From assembly GCA_964390795.1 (NCBI GenBank), contig CAYMLQ010000076.1, forward strand, positions 1 to 18,484: a stretch of DNA of 18,484 nt, written 5' to 3'. Under the pieces are notes generated by a model. It saw only the letters and a program-made list of their open reading frames with translations, did not search any database and was not told where the DNA came from. This DNA is from CAYMLQ01 sp964390795 (GTDB lineage: Bacteria > Verrucomicrobiota > Kiritimatiellia > RFP12 > UBA1067). A program made the position numbers and the translations under genes. Shown here piece after piece: positions 9,501 to 16,900 of this stretch (positions are counted from its first letter, which is position 1; each line of letters starts with the position of its first letter).

Positions 9501-12190
9501 CGACGGTCGGTACCGCGTACTTCAGCAGCGCGAATGCGTACACGCTGGCTGGCTCGGGAGAACTCACGCTCGACAACGGCGCAAGCACTCAGGCGCTCGT
9601 GTCGGTCGAACTGGGCTCGCACACGCTAGCGGTGCCGGTTACGGTGTCTGACGCTGGCGCGGTTGTGCAGGCGCCCGCAGGTTCCTCGCTGACCTTGACT
9701 GGAGCGGTTTCGGGCAACGGTTCGCTGGTTAAGACCGCAGGCGGCGCGCTGGTCGCGGCGGGCGCCAGCGACCGCACGGGCGCGACGGAGATCCAGGGAG
9801 GCGAGCTGCATGTGAAAGACGGCGGCAGCGTGGGCAGCGGCGAGCTGGTGCTGGACGGCGCTGCCGGCCTGCGCGCAATGGGGACGGCACCCTCCACGCT
9901 CAGCAATCCCGTGACATTCAAGAGCGCGGGCAGCGGCGCTCCGATTATCCGAACTGAGGAACAGGCGCTGACCCTGTCCGGTACGCTCGACTGGCAGACG
10001 GGCGTCGCGGTCGCTTACAAGTGGGGCACGAACGAGCTGGTGCTGGCCGGCACGGGCGGCAGCGTGAGCGGCACGCCGAAGCTGTATGTGCGCCAGGGCG
10101 GGGTGACCTTTGCGTCCGGCGCGGACTACACGCTGACGGGCGGCACGCGCGAGTCGGTCAAGCTCGGGCTGTCGGCCAATATCAAAACATCCCTGACGAT
10201 CGAGAACAACGCAAGCGTTAAGCTGAGCGGCATTCTCGTCTCGGCCGAGGCAACATCGACGGCGGGCAATGACGCGGTGATCGTGCAGAACGGCGGCAGC
10301 CTCACGCTCAACAACATCAGCGACAGCGGAGGCGATGCCCTTGCCCTTCGCGATTGGGGCACCGCACCCGCGACCTACGTGATGAACGGCGGCAGCCTCA
10401 CGATGCCGCAGGCGTCGTGGGCCAATGTCGGCAATTACGGTCCAGGGCGGATCACGATCAACGGCGGCAGCATGACGCTCGGCCGGTTTGCGGCGGGCGT
10501 CCAAATGACGGTGACAAACGCCGCCAGCGGCGGCTCGACCGAAGTGACGGTCAACGGCGGACGTCTGGCGGCGGCGGGCTCTTGGTCATGGACGAGCGAC
10601 AGCGGCGCGCGGCCGACGGATGTGGTGCTGAACGGCGGCACGCTGGCGCTGCCTGCCACGCGCACCTATGGTACGAACGCTAACCGCTGGGCCAGCCTGA
10701 CGCTGAGCGGCGGCACGCTCGAGATGACGGGCGCGGCTTTGGACACCTCCGCTACGGATGACTACCTGGCGGGGCTGAGGCGTGTGGCTCTGGGCGCGGC
10801 CGGAAGCGTGATCGACACGAAAGCGCTGAATGTAACCGTGCGGCAGAACGTGCTGGGTCTGACCAGCACCGGCGGCGTGGCGAAGGTGGGCACTGGAGTC
10901 CTGACGCTCGACGGCACGAACACGCTGTGGGGGCTTGTCGACGTTCGCGAGGGCACGCTCAGGGCCCGTCTGACCCACCTGGACCTGCCCGCCGCGCCGC
11001 TCTTCCGCTATGGCATGGACAGCGTGACGAACCCCGACCTTTCTGGCAACGGACTTGCGCTGACCGCAGTGAATCCCAGCAATCTCGCGGTCACGAACCG
11101 CACGCCGGCTGCCACGGCGCTGGCCTTCAACGGCATCGGCTATTACAGCGCGCCCCATAACCCGCACTTCACGAACGTGACCGATTTCACGTTGGCGGCG
11201 TGGCTTCTGCTCACGAACAACGTGGTGGGCAGCAACTGTTCGATTCTCAGCACGCGGCCCGGCGGTGACCGAGCCTTCGAACTGAAGCTGAACGCGGGCG
11301 ACAACGTGCTGCGCGTCTTGCAGCACAGCTACGAATCGCAGACGTGGTGGCAGGAGTTCCGCACGGTGAATGCGATTCCGCTGGGCCAGTGGACGCATGT
11401 GGCGGCATCCCTGACTCCGCAGGGCGTGGCCTTGTACCTGAACGGCGTGCGGCAGGCGCCGATTCGGCAGGTGTACACGAGCGGCGGCACGGGGCGGGAT
11501 TATCCTGGAAGCGGTTATTACTTCCCGGGTGACTTCCGCTTTATTCCAGCCGGACGAACAGGAGGCCTCATGATCGGCCGGCCGTCTGTCAATGCGGGAC
11601 CCGGTTACACTGGCGCGATGGACGACCTCATGCTCTTTGAGCGCGCGCTGTCCGATGCCGAGGTAGCCGCGCTGGCCAGCGAAGCCCTGGTGCGGCCTGC
11701 GAGCCTGCGGGTGACCTGGCAGGGAACGTTCGACATGTTGGGCGTGGCGCCGACGCTCGTTTCCGAAGCGTCGGGCAGCGGCCAGATCGTTAACGGCACG
11801 CTGGCGGTGAAAGACCGGCTGTCGGTTGGCGACACGGAGGCAGAGGCGCCCGGCGCCCTGTTAACGGTGGCGAATCTGACGCTCGGCACGAACGTGACCT
11901 ATGACTGTTCGTGTGACGGAGCGGCGACCGACCTGACTCTCGTAGCGGGTGCCTTGCAGGTGAGCGGCGCGGGCGTGGTTGATTTCGGACGCACCGAGGC
12001 GAATCCGCTGTCCGGTTCGTTCTCGACGTCGGTCATGACCTACAGCACGGTCACTGGAGCATCGAACTTTGCGAACTGGAGCGTGACCGGCCTTGGGCGA
12101 CGCGGCTACGAGACCTCCGTGAGGGCGGAGAACGGGCAGGTCATCGTGACGCTGCGGTCGCTCTACGGCTCGCTGATGCTGCTTAAGTAA
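3566..12190 (+). CDS. Giant exported autotransporter-associated beta-strand-repeat protein with LamG-like domain
   Basis: This 2874-residue protein starts with a signal peptide (MKKQMVVGVALLSVVCLPLFA, cleavage about 21-22), supported by AAGGAG six bases before the ATG. The mature part is almost wholly Gly/Thr/Ala/Val-rich beta-solenoid sequence. Seven copies of the repeat TKxGxGxLxLxGxxxYxG start near residues 409, 693, 1073, 1421, 1760, 2052 and 2436. Between them are many short NGGTL/NGGSL turns. Four W...NWxxxP opening segments begin near residues 39, 578, 1236 and 1934, and four closing beta domains end near 577, 1230, 1925 and 2874. A LamG/concanavalin-like domain occupies about 2480-2708 (TDFTLAAWLLL, GQWTHVAASL, VALYLNGVRQ, GAMDDLMLFERALSDAEVAAL). 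I see no C-terminal autotransporter barrel, PEP-CTERM tag, LPxTG motif or transmembrane helix; the chain ends YGSLMLLK. It is probably a cell-surface or secreted fibre-like protein, perhaps an adhesin or glycan binder. That role is inferred. Confidence 0.9.
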   Translation: MKKQMVVGVALLSVVCLPLFAADVVKQNNTDPLNAGSSWVSGVAPTAADLAIWSNQVTAANTVALTNAAKWYGIKIANPGGAVTIAGTSILTLDSSTGSDINMTTATRDLTFEVPVTMTNASLTDVAAGRTLTFKGPLTIATVGNWGRIGLGTVVFDGTVTSAVATTLELQRGTNVFTGNNGGVNFTSTASGSRIIVGRNSLVATLIISNGVHDVRGVNQENNANYIGLGATGTLILEGGSLRLAYLRQAINGGNGTITVNGGTLEVTQGSEALTTAGYGHMIGNQHTDGTDAQTGSGTLTVNGGQALFTNGIVKIGSKSAASTGSQAVTLNGGTLATRRFYVDSCPLVPKTVTLNGGTLRVAASGSLFDGPAVTNGTLAVKVGNNGAVIDTGANDVTNAPALLAAGMGGLTKLGSGTLTLAGTNTYTGRTLVQAGLLRFSGAAATLHPDLMFSSTGGLSLRDGALSTFSPSVFSNLVAGAATVELEMSAVGSASDRVALPADAWVGRINVAPYVQGTNLRVKRSGDYVIMSYAGIAPDVSRFTVLDPAPLCTYTFLLNGTEKTVTLRVAYGTGVSEWMATGGGAWETDTNWSTPPANAAGTRVLMGDYALTAPATVTVASPVTLGGMTISSLLGYTLSGSGVAFDSSVFAPYLTAEKGNHVVSAPLTLTGPLTVAPASGAAVTLAGAVGGSGSLVKDGVGEVILGQANSYSGGTVVKQGAFVLTGPATLGSGTLTVDGGSGFRFGCSAPLTFTSRVVVATTASFNTASNDVALTGDIDWQGASRALVKSGPYELTLSGTGSEIELAKLQVENGTLRFASGANFQLLNTSERDAINLKTINSYARQIVVESGSQVTVAGVDMENGLSNTVTVSGGSLRLLGGGVSGDAVAMRGQGVGVDRFVVDAGEVTVEDGKWFGVGFRVGDAYLVINGGTTTLSRVSLGARDMDMDLSARGFVNINGGLLEVTGNFGWMGSSTVGRTNIVTLGSGTPGSGVWRTCATSNPRYDKNNMPIMRFNGGTLEARGLAAYGASSLSDYLNGAKEVTVDAGGARVDTKGLDVGIAQSLQKGVVTDGGLTKLGAGRLTLAGACAFTGPTTLSEGTLAVPASYASGGLNLAAETELILVNGVVQTLTLSTATLASNAKITFEALADAGACDRIDLPSGATVGDLTVSVVQAGTSVPVSRPGDYVLFTFAGSAPVVSGWTLLNPPAGRSSSLEVVGSTVVLRIAYAAGASIWTNNGSGDWETAGNWTVAPADAAGAAVRFDDAIAAPATVTRSAGSTVGSVTFNNLQPYTLAGAALTLASGGAEPAEIKAESGVHTVTAPLTLAGETVVRAAAGAAVALNGNVSGSSALTVEGPGALALPDLSGLAVPSLNLVGAGVLAVSNSVTLSLPVALGDGGGVLAPATGTTLDISSAVTGTGSLTKQGSSFAALTNANAAYSGATKVKAGTLRLDTLPGGGVEFGQGTLHYVGTGAAAAGGYTLDTGDATRAGVLRADGDITFQGSVSAASGALVKTGPATVTFTAPGLNVFNAGNGAGASHTVLDIGARGDSPTTGFSGFNVADGKVVIGAPGQTNLFNGLLVVGLNSTTNANAETAGLLDVVGGVTTVSDALIVGRSNGTTNTAPVARTSKLRLLGGDLSVGTLVLGRVLTPAGHSSAPEAEISGGLLSATNSVIVGEQAGVTATLKLNGGTLVAPNIVRINGSAHVLFNGGVFRPSADAQTLQGLTSAKVGAGGALFDLSRVNAFTLSQVLTADAADGGLTKTGSGRLIVSGKQRYAGPTLVSEGALRIPVAGGLSNVTVLTVSPGAALELDTANTQTVSLAGLTLGAASSAPAAVALPFFADGTAYSRLAVSGPVSLGAVAFTFARVGLGDEFGMNGTYTLITYTGSDPSVLGLSVANPLYGKSYSFAAASGAVAMTVATDYTGTHGGALWQVAGGGNWFDAGNWVSAPGAGGAGQRVRFDSSITAPAPVTLNDAATVGTAYFSSANAYTLAGSGELTLDNGASTQALVSVELGSHTLAVPVTVSDAGAVVQAPAGSSLTLTGAVSGNGSLVKTAGGALVAAGASDRTGATEIQGGELHVKDGGSVGSGELVLDGAAGLRAMGTAPSTLSNPVTFKSAGSGAPIIRTEEQALTLSGTLDWQTGVAVAYKWGTNELVLAGTGGSVSGTPKLYVRQGGVTFASGADYTLTGGTRESVKLGLSANIKTSLTIENNASVKLSGILVSAEATSTAGNDAVIVQNGGSLTLNNISDSGGDALALRDWGTAPATYVMNGGSLTMPQASWANVGNYGPGRITINGGSMTLGRFAAGVQMTVTNAASGGSTEVTVNGGRLAAAGSWSWTSDSGARPTDVVLNGGTLALPATRTYGTNANRWASLTLSGGTLEMTGAALDTSATDDYLAGLRRVALGAAGSVIDTKALNVTVRQNVLGLTSTGGVAKVGTGVLTLDGTNTLWGLVDVREGTLRARLTHLDLPAAPLFRYGMDSVTNPDLSGNGLALTAVNPSNLAVTNRTPAATALAFNGIGYYSAPHNPHFTNVTDFTLAAWLLLTNNVVGSNCSILSTRPGGDRAFELKLNAGDNVLRVLQHSYESQTWWQEFRTVNAIPLGQWTHVAASLTPQGVALYLNGVRQAPIRQVYTSGGTGRDYPGSGYYFPGDFRFIPAGRTGGLMIGRPSVNAGPGYTGAMDDLMLFERALSDAEVAALASEALVRPASLRVTWQGTFDMLGVAPTLVSEASGSGQIVNGTLAVKDRLSVGDTEAEAPGALLTVANLTLGTNVTYDCSCDGAATDLTLVAGALQVSGAGVVDFGRTEANPLSGSFSTSVMTYSTVTGASNFANWSVTGLGRRGYETSVRAENGQVIVTLRSLYGSLMLLK
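3674..5296 (+). repeat. Protein-level repeat unit 1 of the giant surface protein
   Basis: This unit covers residues 37-577. It opens with a degenerate SWVSGVAPTAADLAIW, runs through an NGGTL ladder with one TKxGxG motif near 409, and closes with the domain containing SGDYVIMSYAGIAPDVSRF. It is the shortest unit and has only one TKxGxG motif. Confidence 0.6.
5297..7270 (+). repeat. Protein-level repeat unit 2 of the giant surface protein
   Basis: This unit covers residues 578-1235. It opens WMATGGGAWETDTNW, has TKxGxG-type motifs near 693 and 1073, and closes with PGDYVLFTFAGSAPVVSGW. Its interior ladder (INLKTINSYARQIVVE, DAVAMRG, YLVINGG, DTKGLDVGI) resembles that of unit 4. Confidence 0.6.
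7271..9364 (+). repeat. Protein-level repeat unit 3 of the giant surface protein
   Basis: This unit covers residues 1236-1933. It opens WTNNGSGDWETAGNW, has TKxGxG motifs near 1421 and 1760, and closes with NGTYTLITYTGSDPSVLGL. The middle repeats VVGLNS, IVGRSNG and IVGEQAG strands. Confidence 0.6.
9365..12187 (+). repeat. Protein-level repeat unit 4 with embedded LamG-like domain
   Basis: This unit covers residues 1934-2874. It opens WQVAGGGNWFDAGNW and has TKxGxG-type motifs near 2052 and 2436. A LamG-like domain of about 230 residues then sits between the last motif and the closing domain. Without that insertion its length (about 710) matches units 2 and 3. Confidence 0.6.
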
Positions 12191-12202
12191 CGCCAGGCAT
12201 TA

Positions 12203-13717
12203 TTAGTGCACGTTGCGCCACGTCCGGCCGTCGCGCGCGATGAGCGCGTCGGCGGCCGCCGGGCCATGCGCTGCCGCCGGGTAAGTGTGCAGGGGATGCG
12301 CTTCCTGCGCGTTCTGCCAGGCCTCGAGCACCGGCGTAAATAGCCGCCATGACGCTTCGATGATGTCGTTGCGAACAAACAGCGTGTGGTCGTGCAGCAT
12401 CGCGTCGAGCAGCAGCCGCGCATACGCGTCGGGAGCTTCACCTCCGCCAAGTTCCGAATATGCGAAGCGCAGCGGCATGTCTCCGATGCAGAGCTTGGGG
12501 CCGGGCAGTTTGGCCTGAAGCAGCAGGCTCACGCCCTCCTGCGGCTGGACGCGCAGCGCGAGGACGTTGGGCGTGATGGCCTCCGGCGTGGGGGAGAACA
12601 GCGAGTGCGGCACGCGCTTGAAGACGAGCGCGATTTCGCTGGCCCGGGCGCCGAGGCGCTTGCCCGCACGCAGGTAAAAGGGTACGCCGCGCCAACGCCA
12701 GTTATCGATGAAGAATTTCGCTGCCACGTAGGTCTCGGTCTGCGAAGCGGGATTTGCGCCCGCCTCTTGGCGGTAGCCGGCGAGACCGTTCCCCTCTGTA
12801 TACTGGGCTCGCACGATATCGGCACGAATGCGGTCGGGCGAGAACGGGCGGATCGCTTGGATCACCTTCAGCTTCTCGGCGTGCAGGGCGTCAGCCGTGA
12901 AGGCGGAGGGCGGTTCCATGGCGACCAGCGCGAGCATCTGCAAAATGTGGTTTTGGAACATGTCGCGCAAGAGCCCGGAGTGGTCGAAGTAGCTGGCGCG
13001 ACCTTCGAGTCCTACGGTCTCCGCAACGGTGATCTGGACATGGTCGACGCTCTGCGAGTTCCAGATCGGCTCGAAGAGCACGTTGGCAAAGCGCAGCATC
13101 ATTATGTTCTGGACTGTGTCTTTCGCCAGATAGTGATCCACTCGGAAGATTTGCTCTTCGCTGACGTAGCGGTGGAGAAAGGCGTCGAGTTCCGCGGCCG
13201 AAGCCGTGTCCGAGCCGAAGGGCTTTTCGAGGGCCAGATGGCGCCAAGGCGCCTGCTGTCCGTGCTCGTCGAGCAGACCGACGTCCGCGAGGCCTTCGAT
13301 GAGCGGGCGGCACGAGGACGGCGGGGTCGCAAAAAAGAAGAGCCGGTTGAAAGGGGCGGGGGTCTCAAGGGCGTCAAGCGCGGTGAGATGCTCGGCCAGT
13401 TTTGCAAAAGAGCCGGCGTCTGCGGGATCCGCTCGCCTGTAGGTGACGCGGTTCAAGAACGCTTCGCGGGCCTCAGGCGCAGTCGCAGGCAACGCTTCGG
13501 CGATGAGGGCGCGGAAGGACGCATCGTCGTGCGGCGTGCGGCCGCAGCCGACGATACGCGAGCTGGCGTGCAGCAGGCCACTTTTCTCCAACTGGAAGAG
13601 AGAAGGCACCAGCTTGCGGCGGGTGAGATCGCCCGTGGCTCCGAAAAAAACCAGCACGCAAGGGGCGGGCGAAACCTCCAGACAGAAGGGCGTAGTGTCG
13701 GTGTCAGATATTGACAT
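12203..13717 (-). CDS. zwf: Glucose-6-phosphate dehydrogenase
   Basis: This 504-residue cytoplasmic enzyme oxidises glucose 6-phosphate to 6-phosphogluconolactone and makes NADPH, the first step of the oxidative pentose phosphate path. The nucleotide-binding motif GATGDLTRRKL lies at residues 26-36, EKPFG at 164-168, and the substrate-binding RVDHYLAKD at 192-200, a variant of the usual RIDHYLGKE. HSGLLRDMFQNHILQ at 246-260 contains the likely catalytic H257. Length and motif order are typical, so the enzyme should be active. I chose the ATG at 13717; an in-frame TTG at 13756 would add 13 residues without family likeness. The ribosome site is weak (AGG about 11 bases upstream). It ends 12 bp from the giant-protein gene, tail to tail. 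No 6-phosphogluconolactonase or gnd gene adjoins it. Its promoter closely resembles that of the ferritin-like gene. Confidence 0.95.
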   Translation of the reverse strand: MSISDTDTTPFCLEVSPAPCVLVFFGATGDLTRRKLVPSLFQLEKSGLLHASSRIVGCGRTPHDDASFRALIAEALPATAPEAREAFLNRVTYRRADPADAGSFAKLAEHLTALDALETPAPFNRLFFFATPPSSCRPLIEGLADVGLLDEHGQQAPWRHLALEKPFGSDTASAAELDAFLHRYVSEEQIFRVDHYLAKDTVQNIMMLRFANVLFEPIWNSQSVDHVQITVAETVGLEGRASYFDHSGLLRDMFQNHILQMLALVAMEPPSAFTADALHAEKLKVIQAIRPFSPDRIRADIVRAQYTEGNGLAGYRQEAGANPASQTETYVAAKFFIDNWRWRGVPFYLRAGKRLGARASEIALVFKRVPHSLFSPTPEAITPNVLALRVQPQEGVSLLLQAKLPGPKLCIGDMPLRFAYSELGGGEAPDAYARLLLDAMLHDHTLFVRNDIIEASWRLFTPVLEAWQNAQEAHPLHTYPAAAHGPAAADALIARDGRTWRNVH

Positions 13718-13761
13718 GGTGATACAGCCTGTCGTGATTACGTCGTTAATAATCAATTTAC

Positions 13762-13790
13762 ATCATGCGACAAAGCGTGTGTCCTGTCAA
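13762..13790 (-). promoter_or_regulatory. Promoter of zwf, with extended shared upstream block
   Basis: On the minus strand a perfect -35 TTGACA (13785-13790) is followed after 17 bp by CATGAT (13762-13767). The sequence just upstream, AGCGAACCA, and the TCG before the -10 are identical in the promoter at 18323-18352. The leader to the ATG is about 40 bases. Confidence 0.65.
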
Positions 13791-13833
13791 TGGTTCGCTC
13801 GGGATGCCCGGAGGCCAATTTGTGAAAACCGAA

Positions 13834-13864
13834 TTGACTACTCCCGATATTTTGTTCATATTAT
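13834..13864 (+). promoter_or_regulatory. Candidate promoter of the LRR surface-protein gene
   Basis: TTGACT (13834-13839) is followed after 19 bp by TATTAT (13859-13864); CATATT at 17 bp is the alternative -10. The region is AT-rich against a GC-rich background. The implied leader is about 105 bases and contains a tandem 9-bp repeat. Confidence 0.4.
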
Positions 13865-13905
13865 AACTCGACAAATGGTACGGCGGCGTGTGCTTGCTGT
13901 TAAGA

Positions 13906-13923
13906 TGTTCTGTTTGTTCTGTT
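13906..13923 (+). repeat. Tandem 9-bp direct repeat in the leader of the LRR gene
   Basis: TGTTCTGTT occurs twice in direct succession (13906-13914 and 13915-13923), 55 bases before the start codon. It could be a slippage product or a binding site. Confidence 0.6.
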
Positions 13924-13978
13924 GCATACGATGATCAGGTGTTTTCATAACGGGATAGTCGTATCGAAGGAGGATGTG

Positions 13979-16900
13979 ATGGCAACGCGTTTAACCGGTC
14001 TTGTCAGTTTTCTGAGTTGCATAGTCTCGGTTGGGATGTTGACGATGTCCGCAGGGGCTGCGACCGTCAAGGTCGGCGAGGATCAGACCTTTGTCTCAAT
14101 GGACTGGCACAGGGCGGGTTTCACCAATGACCCGAACAATTTCCTGACTTGGCCTGAACTGCGCGAGGCGACATCAGTCAGTAACACGGCATCTGTGTTC
14201 CTTGAGGCAATGCCCGGACAAGCCGGTGTGGCGCGTGCCGGCATCGGGTTGAGCCTGGATTGGGATATCGGCACAAACTCATGGGATGACGTAAAGGATC
14301 TACAGGTTCGCGTGACCATGGACATGTCTTACGAATTGATGTCCGAGTGGTTGGATGCGAACGGAGGCAGCGCCAATGCTTTTCTATGGGCACCCGCCTA
14401 TGAAGACGGTCTTGGTTATGAAACGGGTGAAACCGGCTCACGTTCGCGCACGGTGACCTCCGTTTTTACGAATACCCTTGAAGAGCTTGAGGGACGGATC
14501 GCTGTACAGGCCTACTGCCAAGCCCATTTGGCGCCGGACGCTCCACTTGGAGCAAGCCACACTTCCCATTCCAGCGTTACGCTCAACAGCATCACGCTCG
14601 AGTTCATCGAGCGTGTGTCTTGGCCATACAGGTACACAGTCGACAATGGCACGGTTACCATCACGCGTTACCTAGGTGCCGACGGCGCGGTTATCGTTCC
14701 TGACAGGATTGCAGGTCTTCCGGTCGCAGGTATAGGAGATTTTGCGTTTCTAGACTGCGACCAATTAGCCGGCGTCACCATTCCCGCCCGCGTTAAGCAC
14801 ATCGGAGGGGATGCTTTCTACGGTTGCGACAGCCTGGCCAGCGTCGCACTGCCAGCCAGCGTCACCAGCATCGGGGTCGGTGCGTTCGGCAACTGCGGCA
14901 AACTGACAACGATCACGGTTGCTGCGCAGAATGCCGTTTACAGCAGCCTTGCGGGTGTATTGTTCAACAAGGGTCAGACGATGATCGTCCAATATCCGGC
15001 AGGCAAAGCGGGCAGCTACTCGATTCCGAATGCCGTGACCAACATTGGCTCGGCGGCCTTCATCGGTTGCCGCTTTCTGACCGGCGTGGCGATTCCGGAC
15101 GCTGCTGTCAATATCGGCATTAAGGCTTTCTTCCGCTGTGATCGATTGACCAGCGTGATTATCCCAGATCGGGTGCGCCTCATTGACATAACGGCCTTTG
15201 ATGGTTGCAGTCGTCTTGTCAGTATGCTGGTCGGTAGTGGTGTCACCGATATCGGGAGCGGTGCGTTTTCAGAATGCAATGCATTAACTGGGTTGTATTT
15301 TAAGGGAAATGCACCTAGCCTCGGCGAGTGGGTGTTTGACAATAGCAGCGTGGCGGTCATCTATCATGTGGCGGTTGCGACGGGTTGGGGCGAAACATTC
15401 GGCGGTCGGCCGACCGCGCTGTGGAATGGCGTTTATCGGCAGATGCCTGTGATTTCAGCGCGGTCGCCTGTGGCCGATCCCGCCGCCGTCAACGAAGGTG
15501 TCTCGATCGCGTTCAACATTACGGCTGGTGACGGTACCGACCCTGATGCGGCACTGCGTGGGATGTCAAACATCATGTGGCTCGTGGACGGTACGCTGAG
15601 ACAGACAACGAAGACCGGTGCGCCGAATTCGATCACGAGTGCGTTTACCTTCAAGACCGACTCCGCAACGGTCCAGGGCGTGGCCTTCCGGGACGTACAG
15701 GTCAAAGCCGTCGCGCTGGACAAACAGGGTGAAACAACGGAGACCGAGTGGACGGTGCGGGTGAACAACGTGCCCGCCGCACAGACTATTACGTTCAAGA
15801 CGCTGCCCGTTGTGGTGCTGGGCGGCACGAACTTCAATCCAGGCGCGTCGTCGTCGTCTGGCTTGGCGGTGGCCTACTCGAGCACGAACCCGGAGGTCGC
15901 AAAGATCGTCGACGGTTTGATCCGCATCATCGGCGCCGGGACGGCGGTGATCACGGCGAGCCAGCCGGGCACGGCGGACTTCAAGGCCGCAGCGCCCGTT
16001 AGGCAGACGCTGACGATCAAGGCACGTCTGACAACAGAAGTCTTTTCGGGCGGAGGCACGGTGACCGGCGCAGGGCTCTACCTGCCAGGGGTCAAGATCC
16101 CGCTGACAGCGAAAGCCGCGGCAGGTAACACCTTATTGCGCTGGGAGGACGGCTCGCAGGATGCCGTCCGGAACTTCATGATGCCCAACGCGAACACGAC
16201 AGTCTTGGCGTGGTTCGGAATTACGACCAATGTACCTCCGCCGGTGATCACTGAGCCGGGCGCGCAGCGGGCCATGGTGGGTGTGCGGTTCCTCTTGCCG
16301 CTTGACATCCGGTCCGACAGTCTTCCGTCGGTTGCGGTGACCGGTCTACCTGCGGGGCTTAAGTATGACGCTGCGGCGAAATCGATCTCCGGTGTGCCGA
16401 CAGCGGCTGTGACAAACAGGCTGGTAACAGTTAAGGCGGTTAACGTGAGCAAGACGCCGGTCACCCTGACTTTCAGTATGACGGTCGACTCGTTGCCGGC
16501 ATGGGCGCAGGGCACATTCAACGGTGCAGCCGGAACGGATGAACTGGGTTCGGGACTCGCTTCTATGAGCGTCACGCCGGTCGGTGGTGCGACGGGCAAA
16601 CTGACACTGAGGGGCACGAACTTTAGCTTTAACGCGGCTTCATATGCGTTCCGCGACATGACGGGCGCGTTTTGGCTGACAGTAACGGCGAAGGTATCGC
16701 AGGTCACGCTGCCGCTGACATTGTCGGTTTACCCGCCTGAAATCATCGACACGACGGGGCGTGTACCGGCCACGCTGGGCAAAGTGTCGGCCGAATTCAG
16801 CGGCGGCGGCTGGGCCACGCTCTACCGGAACGTCTGGAAGGACACGGGCATGATGGCAGTAGCAACGAACTATTCCGGCTACTATACGGCGGTCTTGCCG

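Noticed and set aside
3566..12190. A classical type V autotransporter.
   Set aside because: The C-terminal 250-300 residues show no beta-barrel pattern and no terminal aromatic signature; only the passenger-type repeats are present.
12386..13714. A 442-residue plus-strand frame opposite zwf.
   Set aside because: The minus strand encodes a full-length G6PD with all signature motifs.
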